Assembly (NCBI GenBank): GCA_030593145.1
Contig: JAUVHU010000020.1
Span: 1 to 34,511, forward strand
Length of the DNA stretch: 34,511 bases
Origin: Desulfobacteraceae bacterium
Lineage (GTDB): Bacteria > Desulfobacterota > Desulfobacteria > Desulfobacterales > ETH-SRB1
Direction: 5' to 3'
Below are positions 1 through 5,922 of the stretch, one piece after another. The notes beneath the pieces are model-generated. The model was not told where the DNA came from and did not search any database. It saw only the letters and a program-made list of their open reading frames with translations. Position 1 is the first letter of the stretch; each line of letters starts with the position of its first letter. Both the position numbers and the translations under genes were made by a program.

Positions 1-2
1 TT

Positions 3-443
3 AACCGCGATGTGAGTATTGTTTTTGCGAATCTTTTTGATGATCTTAAATTAAGCTTGAATAAACAGAGGGAAATAATAACTCTGATTAAAGAAATATC
101 CATTCGTGATGATGTCTCAATTATGGAAGTCTTACATGAAACCGATTTTCTGAAAATTCTAAATGATAATAATCTTGATCGATCACAAAAGAGCCAAAAA
201 ATAAGATTTTATTTAAAACAGCGTCGTTATCCTGAAATAACAACCGCTGATAAAAAGTTTAAACAAAACATTAAAGAGCTAAAGCTTGGAAATAATGTTA
301 AACTGGTTCCGCCCAATAATTTTGAAGGCACCACTTATAACTTAAAGTTATCCTTTAACAATCCAAAAGAGCTTCAAGACAGCCTGGAAACTATAAATAG
401 TATCCGTCAAAGGCGCTTACTTGATAAAATTTTTACTACCTGA
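3..443 (+). CDS. 3' end of a ParB-like/unknown host protein (partial)
   Basis: The frame is open to the left edge of the window, so this is the C-terminal 146 or so residues of a longer gene. A GTG at 12 could act as a start, but the frame continues upstream of it without a stop and no ribosome binding site can be seen. The sequence is helical, charged and lysine-rich (NLFDDLKLSLNKQREIIT near the start). It resembles the region after the nuclease domain of ParB-like proteins found beside mobile genes, but no catalytic motif is in view, so the name is tentative. The low G+C matches the flank rather than the phage core. It lies outside the proposed prophage end. Confidence 0.45.
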   Translation, partial: NRDVSIVFANLFDDLKLSLNKQREIITLIKEISIRDDVSIMEVLHETDFLKILNDNNLDRSQKSQKIRFYLKQRRYPEITTADKKFKQNIKELKLGNNVKLVPPNNFEGTTYNLKLSFNNPKELQDSLETINSIRQRRLLDKIFTT

Positions 444-454
444 ATCCTGACGAT

Positions 455-743
455 CAGAAATTTACAAACTCAAAAAAGTGAGTTTTATAATACCATTACT
501 CCGCAGACAGACAATTAAATTTGAAAAAGTCTGAAACTCACGCAACAAGTGACCCTAAGAGAAAAAACAGCATACAAAAACATAACAAAACTGCTTTTGT
601 CAGTTGAAATTAATAAATAATACCAAAAATGTCTTATGATCGGCTGTTTTTTCTTAAGACTCACTAATGCGTTCAAACAGTCAGCCATTTTCAAATTTAA
701 TTGCCTGTCCGCTCCGTAGTAAAAATGAGTTTGTAAATTTCTG
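455..743. repeat. MITE-like imperfect palindrome with 18-bp perfect terminal inverted repeats
   Basis: Positions 455-472 and 726-743 are perfect 18-bp inverted repeats (CAGAAATTTACAAACTCA). Inside them the two arms continue as a diverged inverted repeat: ACAATTAAATTTGAAAA at 511-527 matches the complement of 688-704 with one mismatch, and the GAAAAAACAGC stretch near 561-571 matches the complement of about 642-652. The centre is near 599. No open reading frame fills it and no clear target-site duplication flanks it. Size and shape fit a non-autonomous miniature transposon or a large folded intergenic repeat. It accounts for most of the 444-1012 gene-free stretch. Confidence 0.7.
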
Positions 744-1012
744 TTTAAAGGTGAACAGGGGTGTTAAATCTAAACACTAAGTATTGTTATATTTCACCGG
801 CGGGGATCTTTACAGGTGGTTTACAAAGTGGTGAAATTGGTATTTTTTCAAACTTGGTTTGACTGAGTTATGATGGATGTATTTTCGACGATTTTAATAT
901 ATGTGTTTTTGTGAGGTCGAAAATTTTATGCCGAATTATTATTTAGATCGTATTCCCTTTTTTTATTTTCCCACGGGTATAACTTTTCTTTCAGGATATT
1001 CTTCCTTTTCCT
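744..1012. other. Non-coding AT-rich stretch, probably containing the left prophage end
   Basis: No convincing gene is present. It holds an imperfect dyad at 849-863 whose complement reads TCAAACCAAGTTTGA, matching 14 of 15 bases with a site near the right end (34282-34296) in inverted orientation. A second small inverted repeat pairs ATTTTCGAC (~871) with GTCGAAAAT (~917). Terminal transposase sites in inverted orientation are expected in Mu-like elements, so the left end is inferred to lie around 790-900. No matching 5-bp target duplication was found. Confidence 0.35.
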
Positions 1013-1546
1013 CTAACAATTTATCTTAATCTTATATTCCATAACATCAATAAACTGTGCAGAAACACGTTGATACCATTTTATATCTAAAAATTCTGAT
1101 TTATCATAACCCATTGCTCGTAATAATTCGTTATGGCAGATTGAATCCAAGACTTTAAGTGGTGTTGGTTCATCAGCTTCAATATCTAATCGTTGACTTA
1201 TAAAATTAATCAAGTTTTCTTCTGTAGTTTCTTTTATAGAAACGACAGCTTTTTCAAGATTAATAAATTTACGTGCCAGGTCGTCATGGAGCCTTGCTGC
1301 CCTGGCGGTGCCCACCACAAGATCAATAATTGAAAACATAGCGACAAGAGCGGCAAAGGTGATTGTTAAGGCTGATCCTGCTTCGGCAAGAACAGCAGCT
1401 ATTGTTGCGGTTCCGCTTAATGCTGAAAGAAATGTCGATGTTTTATGGACATTATCAAAAAACCTTCTCCTCCGGAGGTGATAACGAATTGACCGGCGTA
1501 CACTAAATAAAAGATTATCAAATTTTTTATTTATTTCAGTATCCAT
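1013..1546 (-). CDS. SLATT-type two-TM membrane protein
   Basis: A 177-residue protein. After a basic N-terminus (SVRRSIRYHLRRRRFF, about residues 14-29) come two hydrophobic segments, about 35-57 (STFLSALSGTATIAAVLAEAG) and 60-80 (TITFAALVAMFSIIDLVVG). A cytosolic helical part follows with the pattern RLHDDLARKFINLEKAV. This layout is that of SLATT-domain proteins, a family of two-helix membrane proteins thought to act as pore-forming effectors in nucleotide-linked conflict systems and also found alone in mobile elements. The gene lies 8 bp after a 58-residue ORF on the same strand and is the last gene of the leftward block behind the repressor, so it may be expressed in the lysogen and act in superinfection exclusion or defence (inference). 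Confidence 0.65.
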   Translation of the reverse strand: MDTEINKKFDNLLFSVRRSIRYHLRRRRFFDNVHKTSTFLSALSGTATIAAVLAEAGSALTITFAALVAMFSIIDLVVGTARAARLHDDLARKFINLEKAVVSIKETTEENLINFISQRLDIEADEPTPLKVLDSICHNELLRAMGYDKSEFLDIKWYQRVSAQFIDVMEYKIKINC

Positions 1547-1554
1547 AATACTCT

Positions 1555-1731
1555 CTATTTTTTATCAGGTTTTTTGTCAGGTGAAGGATGGGTGTCTATA
1601 ATTGAATTAATATCCTTTATATTTCTTTTAATAATTCGACCCTGTTTTACTCGATGCTCCGTAATATTAGACTTTTTTTGCGAACCAGAGTTTTTTCCAC
1701 CTTGTTTCTGTGTTGTATCTTTATCAGCCAT
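1555..1731 (-). CDS. 58-residue basic hydrophilic protein, unknown
   Basis: Reading the minus strand from ATG at 1731 gives 58 codons and a TAG stop at 1555-1557. AAGGAAAA sits a few bases upstream of the ATG as a good ribosome binding site. The protein is rich in Lys, Gln, Ser and Asn, with no hydrophobic segment; it begins MADKDTTQKQGGKNSG and ends SPDKKPDKK. The stop is 8 bp before the SLATT start, so the two are probably co-transcribed and may function together. I do not recognise a family. Its low complexity leaves some doubt, but spacing and binding site argue for a real gene. Confidence 0.5.
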   Translation of the reverse strand: MADKDTTQKQGGKNSGSQKKSNITEHRVKQGRIIKRNIKDINSIIDTHPSPDKKPDKK

Positions 1732-1835
1732 TACTTTTCCTTAATTTAATAGAAGATTATTTTTTAGTGAAATTATTTAAAACACAAATAATAAAAAGTG
1801 ATATTAACCAAACCAGAAAAAAAGCGTAAATAATA

Positions 1836-2258
1836 TTAAAAATTTTCATGCTCATATTTCATACTATCAATCGGTAATTTATAATGTTCGATAATTGTGT
1901 TTAACCGAATCCAGTATTTTAGGTCTTTAGGCGATTCGAGGATTAATACTATTCCGGGACGCTTTCCTGTTTGTAGGCCGTAATGCAGCGCCTGGCCTAT
2001 CGCTTCAGCCCACTTATTACCAAAATCAAACTCTATCGCATGCGTGTCTGTTAGACAATCACAGCGGGTACGATCAGGCAATACAACTTCGAGTTGCCCT
2101 TTGTGTTCCTTACACCATTTATCCTGGTACCATTTTTCAGAATGCAGGCGTCCTGCGAAACATAAACCACTAAAGCATATACAGATAAAAAATAAGATAA
2201 AAAATCTATATAGTATTTTTTTATTCCGAAACTTCAAACAACCCTGTAAATTTTTCAC
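1836..2258 (-). CDS. Small secreted protein with nuclease-like DxxxExD...K pattern
   Basis: About 140 residues. A hydrophobic stretch (ILYRFFILFFICICFSGLCFA) forms a signal peptide, with likely cleavage after CFA. The mature part has RCDCLTDTHAIEFDFGNKWA followed by EAIGQALHYGLQTGK, then a strand (PGIVLILE). Asp, Glu-x-Asp and Lys followed by a helix resemble the core of PD-(D/E)XK nuclease-fold proteins; similar short proteins occur in other prophages and plasmids. Whether it cuts nucleic acid is not shown. The start is uncertain: GTG at 2258 overlaps the upstream lipoprotein gene by 38 nt, and an in-frame TTG at 2237 is the alternative. No ATG precedes the signal peptide. Confidence 0.55.
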   Translation of the reverse strand: MKNLQGCLKFRNKKILYRFFILFFICICFSGLCFAGRLHSEKWYQDKWCKEHKGQLEVVLPDRTRCDCLTDTHAIEFDFGNKWAEAIGQALHYGLQTGKRPGIVLILESPKDLKYWIRLNTIIEHYKLPIDSMKYEHENF

Positions 2259-2952
2259 TAAAATTCTTAATATATTGTTTTTGATCCGCTGTTAATTTAT
2301 CTTTATTTTCAGAGATATATTCAAACTCCAAGAATGAATCTACTACCTTATTAAACACCACATAATTTTCATCGAACGTTTTTATATCTGAGATTAATTC
2401 TATCCCGACAATACAGGTGTCATCCCCCTGGCACCCATACATCATATATTCGCTTCTCATCTCTATTTTATTAAATTCTGTTTCATAAGAGAATCTTTCA
2501 GTATATTTTTTCAGGCTAAAAATTTTATAAGAGTAGTTTTTTATACAACTATCTTTAATGAGTTGCTTTTTGCGTTTTTCAAACTCCTGTTTCATTGGTT
2601 GATATGTATATATATCCAAAAATGAACCCGGAATAATATTATCAAAAGAAGGTGTTTCATTAAGAGCGGAAACTGGAATTGAGGGAACGGGCTTATCACT
2701 TATTATACAAATCATTCCATTAGTGTTATTATTAAAAAACATTATACGTATCTGTGACCTTTTATCTTCATCCAGCATATTTTCAACCCACGCAGGAATC
2801 TTTTCAGTCTGGAGCCAGCCGTCAGGCACTTCTATATTAAAACCATACTTATAGTTAGTGTAGCGGCCGTTTGATATTTCGGGCGGCGGGAATGATGCGC
2901 AGGATGTGAGAAGAAAGAAACATACTGCTAATATTATCAGTATTCTTTTCAT
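2221..2952 (-). CDS. Outer-membrane-type lipoprotein, function unknown
   Basis: 243 residues starting MKRILIILAVCFFLLTSC. The LLTSC box is a textbook signal peptidase II site, with Cys18 as the lipidated residue, and lacks Asp at +2, so outer-membrane sorting is likely. The mature part begins NGRYTNYKYGFNIEVPDGW, a pattern seen in PsbP-like and other small periplasmic beta-rich domains. AGGAAGGTG just upstream of the ATG is a strong ribosome binding site. It lies downstream of the repressor on the same strand and overlaps the secreted protein that follows. A lysogenic-conversion role at the cell surface is plausible but inferred. Confidence 0.6.
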   Translation of the reverse strand: MKRILIILAVCFFLLTSCASFPPPEISNGRYTNYKYGFNIEVPDGWLQTEKIPAWVENMLDEDKRSQIRIMFFNNNTNGMICIISDKPVPSIPVSALNETPSFDNIIPGSFLDIYTYQPMKQEFEKRKKQLIKDSCIKNYSYKIFSLKKYTERFSYETEFNKIEMRSEYMMYGCQGDDTCIVGIELISDIKTFDENYVVFNKVVDSFLEFEYISENKDKLTADQKQYIKNFSEKFTGLFEVSE

Positions 2953-2966
2953 TTAACACCTTCCTA

Positions 2967-3002
2967 TAGTTGAAAAAGCGCTTAAAATTGTAGTTTTTTC
3001 AA
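2967..3002 (-). terminator. Hairpin between repressor and lipoprotein gene
   Basis: GTTGAAAAA and TTTTTTCAAC form a stem of about 9 bp around a ~16-base loop. It sits just after the repressor stop and just before the lipoprotein ribosome binding site. It could be a weak terminator or part of the lipoprotein promoter region; there is no clear run of T after it on the minus strand. Confidence 0.35.
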
Positions 3003-3025
3003 CCAAATTTAAAAGCAGACAAAGA

Positions 3026-3610
3026 TTACATTACTCGTTTTTTTATAAACTCCTCTTTTTCTGTAGGCGGGTCTTCTTTTCTGATTTTTTTCGACTGTTT
3101 TAGATGTTGCTCCAAGGTGGCCATGCGAGATTCCACCCCATTTAAACGGTTTTCCGTTTTTATGGCGTGATGAAACGAGCGGACATTTGCGGCCAGGGAG
3201 GCTGAATAGTCTGTATCAGACTTAAGAATTTCCCTGGTCATGGATATTAATCCGGCAGTTTCAGAATCCTCCAGCTCTTCCATTCCTTTATATATAGGCG
3301 ATTTTCCATCACGTATTTTATCATGATATTCTGCCAGTTCTTTTTCGGTCATCCATGATGGGTCTTCAAGTATAAATGCCTCTTTAATATAGGGAGATTC
3401 CTCACCAATCAATAGCCAGTCAATAGAGCATTTCAATACTCGTGATAATTTAGCAAGATATTTACCTTTTGGGATTATTCCCGATTCGTAATTTTGGATA
3501 GTGGTTTTAGACACACCAACCTTCTTGGCTAACTGAACTTGGCCTAATTCAACCTCATTTCTCTGGAATTTTACACGAAGTCCAAAATTTTTTGATAGTG
3601 AATCATACAT
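3026..3610 (-). CDS. C1-type phage repressor (XRE-family HTH)
   Basis: 194 residues. Residues about 8-60 are a classic Cro/C1 helix-turn-helix: GLRVKFQRNEVELGQVQLAK then KVGVSKTTIQNYESG and LAKLSRVLKCSIDWLL. No LexA-like S24 peptidase motif follows, so it should not self-cleave. The C-terminus is charged and probably coiled (SRMATLEQHLKQSKK), which would serve oligomerisation. It diverges from the Ner-like gene at 3757, and the 147 bp between them hold two similar operator-like sites. By analogy with Mu-like phages it maintains lysogeny by blocking the early promoter. The ATG at 3610 has AGG about 13 bases upstream. Confidence 0.85.
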   Translation of the reverse strand: MYDSLSKNFGLRVKFQRNEVELGQVQLAKKVGVSKTTIQNYESGIIPKGKYLAKLSRVLKCSIDWLLIGEESPYIKEAFILEDPSWMTEKELAEYHDKIRDGKSPIYKGMEELEDSETAGLISMTREILKSDTDYSASLAANVRSFHHAIKTENRLNGVESRMATLEQHLKQSKKIRKEDPPTEKEEFIKKRVM

Positions 3611-3659
3611 TATAAAGGGTTACCTGTTTTTATGGCCAATTAGCTTTCGTTTGAAAAAA

Positions 3660-3703
3660 CCAAGTAAAGTTGTATTTTATGCTTGACAGGCCAAGTCAAC
3701 TTG
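3660..3703. promoter_or_regulatory. Two operator sites, CAAGT-N2-ACTTG type
   Basis: Two related 20-bp sites lie 31 bp apart (about three helical turns), starting at 3660 and 3691. Both read CCAAGT[A/C]AA[G/C]TTGTATT. The second contains a near-perfect dyad, CAAGTCAACTTG, and lies between the -35 and -10 of the rightward promoter. They are the best candidates for binding by the repressor and/or the Ner-like protein. Confidence 0.65.
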
Positions 3704-3711
3704 TATTAAAC
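3683..3711 (+). promoter_or_regulatory. Early rightward promoter
   Basis: A consensus -35 (TTGACA, 3683-3688) is followed by a possible -10, TATTAA at 3704-3709 (15-bp spacing) or the overlapping ATTAAA (16-bp). The operator dyad at 3692-3703 occupies the spacer, so a bound repressor would block polymerase directly. It would drive the Ner-like gene at 3757 and the whole transposase operon. Confidence 0.6.
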
Positions 3712-3756
3712 GTTATCTAACTTTTAATAAAAAATAGACAAAGGGGTTAATTTATC

Positions 3757-4011
3757 ATGACACCTGATGCAATTAAAAAAGCTATCAGAAAAAAAACCAC
3801 GCAAAGGGCACTTGCCGAGAAGCTTAAGCGGTCTGAAATGAGCGTGTCTCTGGTTATACGCCGCGAGAGGATATCGGATTACATTATGCGGGGCATAGCC
3901 AAGGCCATCGGCAAAGAGCACACCGCGGTGTTTCCGGAATATTATCTTAAGCCGCCAAAGCGAAGTACGTCGAAAACCGTGCGGCCATATATACCGGCAA
4001 AAGCGGCTTAA
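3757..4011 (+). CDS. ner: Ner/Cro-like DNA-binding protein
   Basis: 84 residues. The N-terminal two-thirds reads as a helix-turn-helix (TQRALAEKLKRSEMSVSLVI then GIAKAIGKEHTAVFPEYY), followed by a short basic tail rich in Pro, Lys and Arg. It is the first gene of the early operon and diverges from the repressor, the place held by ner in Mu and by cro in lambdoid phages. Its expected job is to turn down the repressor and early promoters after induction. AAGGGG lies about 12 bases before the ATG. The symbol reflects position and fold, not close similarity to Mu Ner. Confidence 0.7.
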   Translation: MTPDAIKKAIRKKTTQRALAEKLKRSEMSVSLVIRRERISDYIMRGIAKAIGKEHTAVFPEYYLKPPKRSTSKTVRPYIPAKAA

Positions 4012-4052
4012 ATAAGCGTTAATTACATAACCTCAAAAAGCGTGGTGTGTCA

Positions 4053-4529
4053 ATGTCTAAAAAGCGGCGAAGAATAGACAGCAAACAGTTGAATCTTTTT
4101 GATTATATTAAGCAGCTCCAGAGCGAGGATCAGAAAGAAAATACCGAGGGTACGCTGAATGTCCGGGATTCCCTTCGCCGGGTTTTAAGCCGGGCGTTAA
4201 AAGACTGCCCGCTGTCGAGACATCAGGTTGCCGGTGAAATGAGTCATCTGACGGGTGTACCGATCACAAGATGGATGTTGGACGCGTGGACGGCGGAGAG
4301 TAAAAACAGTCACCGGATACCGGCTGAATATGTTCCCGCGTTTTGCGAAGCAACAAAATCCCGACTGCCGATTTCGATAATTAATGAGGCAGCCGGGATT
4401 TTTGCGTTGCCCGGGCCGGATGCACTGAGAAGCGAGATCCAGAAATGGGATGAAAAAGAGAAAACAGCGAGGGCGGAAAAGCGGAAACGGCAGATATTTC
4501 TCAAAGAAATTGAAAAAATGAGCAAATAA
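4053..4529 (+). CDS. Conserved early phage protein, probable DNA-binding
   Basis: About 158 residues from ATG 4053; an in-frame GTG at 4047 would add two. The N-terminus is basic (SKKRRRIDSKQLNLFDYIKQ). The middle (CPLSRHQVAGEMSHLTGVP) looks like a helix-turn-helix scaffold, and the C-terminus is a charged helix (EKEKTARAEKRKRQ). Proteins of this kind sit between ner and the transposase in Mu-like prophages of related bacteria. Exact function is unknown; a regulatory or transposition-accessory role is inferred from position. No strong ribosome binding site is visible. Confidence 0.6.
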   Translation: MSKKRRRIDSKQLNLFDYIKQLQSEDQKENTEGTLNVRDSLRRVLSRALKDCPLSRHQVAGEMSHLTGVPITRWMLDAWTAESKNSHRIPAEYVPAFCEATKSRLPISIINEAAGIFALPGPDALRSEIQKWDEKEKTARAEKRKRQIFLKEIEKMSK

Positions 4530-4540
4530 GGAGGTCTTTA

Positions 4541-4681
4541 ATGGAGATGTTTTTGAATGTAATGCATGCCTTGTCAAACAGCAGGGGTTGGGCGCTGCCG
4601 ATACTGTTAATTTGTACAGTAGTTATTCTGGCGGTGGTAATAATGACGACTGTTCAGGAGGAGATCGATGACAAGCTATAA
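4541..4681 (+). CDS. 46-residue single-TM protein
   Basis: ATG at 4541 preceded by AAGGAGG at an ideal distance; stop TAA at 4679-4681. The protein has one clear membrane helix (WALPILLICTVVILAVVIM, about residues 17-35) flanked by a short polar N-terminus and an acidic tail (QEEIDDKL). It overlaps the next gene by 14 nt, as expected for translational coupling. I recognise no family. A small membrane protein this early could act in superinfection exclusion or signalling to the host membrane (inference). Confidence 0.6.
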   Translation: MEMFLNVMHALSNSRGWALPILLICTVVILAVVIMTTVQEEIDDKL

Positions 4682-4958
4682 ACGGATCGGGGCTGTAAAG
4701 ATAAGTTTACAGGTACTGCGGTTTTTGTCCGACCAAAAAGAGCCGGTATCAGGCAAGGAGATTTCGCGTGCGCTGAACATTCCTCATGGCACGGTGATGT
4801 GTTATCTCGCAACACTGGAGGATGGCCAGTGTGTCAGCGGTATTGGCGATAAGTATGAGATTGGCCAGGGCATTGCCTATATCTGGGCACGGTACAAGGC
4901 AAGCCTTGAAGGAAAAGTTAACAGGTTAACAGACGAATTACATCAATTGGAGGTATAA
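4668..4958 (+). CDS. Small winged-helix (IclR-like) DNA-binding protein
   Basis: 96 residues. Residues about 10-65 match the N-terminal winged helix of IclR-type regulators: ISLQVLRFLSDQKEPVSGKE, then ISRALNIPHGTVMCYLATLE and the wing (SGIGDKYEIGQG). The large effector domain of IclR proteins is missing; a short helix (KVNRLTDELHQLEV) ends the protein. AGGAGG precedes the ATG. It sits in the early operon directly before the pre-transposase gene and is likely a regulator or an accessory DNA-binding protein of transposition. Confidence 0.7.
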   Translation: MTSYKRIGAVKISLQVLRFLSDQKEPVSGKEISRALNIPHGTVMCYLATLEDGQCVSGIGDKYEIGQGIAYIWARYKASLEGKVNRLTDELHQLEV

Positions 4959-4960
4959 AC

Positions 4961-5869
4961 ATGGCAGGGAAAAAGAAAATCGATGCTGTATCAGAGGCCG
5001 CTCTTTCAACAGTAGAGATGCAGATAAAAAGAGAGCAGATTAAAGATGCTGAGCAAAAAAAAAGGGAGTTGCTGATTTCTCAGTGTCATGAGGTTATCGG
5101 ACGGATTCAGGCAACGAATATGATGTCAAAATTCGGGGATATTGCCGGTTTAGTCTGGTTAAAACAGGTCAAAGAATTAAAGCTTTATAGAGACCTTCCC
5201 AATGTTGGAACATGGGAAACCTTTTGTAATTACACGGGGAAATCACGGCGGATGGTCGATGAACAGCTTCAAAATCTTGACAAATTCGGTGAAGAATTTC
5301 TGGCGACGCTTCGCCAATTTTCGCTGAGTTATAAAGACCTTCGTAAGCTCCGAAAATCTGTTTCAGACGGCGACATGATTATCGAAGGTGAGTTCGTTAT
5401 TATCGGAGAGGAAAAAATCCACCTTTCACCGGACAGTAAGGATGATCTTGAGGCTGCGTTTGAGGTTTTGGTCGAGGAAAGAGATCGGAAACTCGAAGAA
5501 TCACAAACCAGGCTCAAGGTAAAAGACCGGATGCTTGTCGAGAAGGAACGGGTGATCCAGAAACAGGAAAATGATCTCTCTAAATTCACAAAAGAAATCG
5601 AAGCGAGGGATTACAAGCCTGGTGAAAAAGAATTTATCAAGCAGATGGAAAACAAGCAGCTCACAATCACCGGGATGTTCCTGGAGCTTGATCCTGAAAA
5701 GCTGCCTGAAGATGCAACCCCGATTATGATAGCAAAATATATCGAAGTCTTGAGCTATTTCAAGCGGGCAGCTCACGCGTATCTTGACACGGCCCTGGAA
5801 AATCATGCCCAGCCCGATGACATTGCCTGGCAGCAGCCTGACCTTAAAAAGGTGGGTGCAGACACGTAA
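4961..5869 (+). CDS. Conserved coiled-coil phage protein before transposase
   Basis: 302 residues. After a basic start comes a helical domain (WLKQVKELKLYRDLPNVGTW, CNYTGKSRRMVDEQLQNLDK), which looks like a helix-turn-helix, then a coiled coil around residues 170-215 (EERDRKLEESQTRLKVKDRM). The C-terminal part is compact and helical (IAKYIEVLSYFKRAAHAYLD). It is translated from GGAGG 2 nt after the IclR-like gene and precedes the transposase by 53 bp. Homologues occur at this position in Mu-like prophages, but I know of no assigned function; DNA binding in the transposition complex is a reasonable guess. Confidence 0.6.
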   Translation: MAGKKKIDAVSEAALSTVEMQIKREQIKDAEQKKRELLISQCHEVIGRIQATNMMSKFGDIAGLVWLKQVKELKLYRDLPNVGTWETFCNYTGKSRRMVDEQLQNLDKFGEEFLATLRQFSLSYKDLRKLRKSVSDGDMIIEGEFVIIGEEKIHLSPDSKDDLEAAFEVLVEERDRKLEESQTRLKVKDRMLVEKERVIQKQENDLSKFTKEIEARDYKPGEKEFIKQMENKQLTITGMFLELDPEKLPEDATPIMIAKYIEVLSYFKRAAHAYLDTALENHAQPDDIAWQQPDLKKVGADT

Positions 5870-5922
5870 TCCAGCGGAGAGATAGCAAGAGAGATAATGA
5901 ACCTGGTTGGAGAATAACAATC

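Noticed and set aside
822-832. CAAAG|TG on the left against CA|TAAAG at about 34369 as phage ends with a target duplication.
   Set aside because: Only 4 of 5 bases match, and the right end would then lie within the LysR leader; not strong enough to call.
1295-1305. TGCCC followed by TGGCG inside the SLATT gene, matching CA|TGCCC after the right terminator (a possible 5-bp target duplication and TG end).
   Set aside because: The SLATT reading frame is intact across this point, and the following bases show no similarity to the right end, so it is taken as chance.
4197-4577. Minus-strand ORFs within the early genes (for example 4197-4577, 5501-5920, 5844-6302).
   Set aside because: They mirror real plus-strand genes, with unlikely protein composition and no binding sites.
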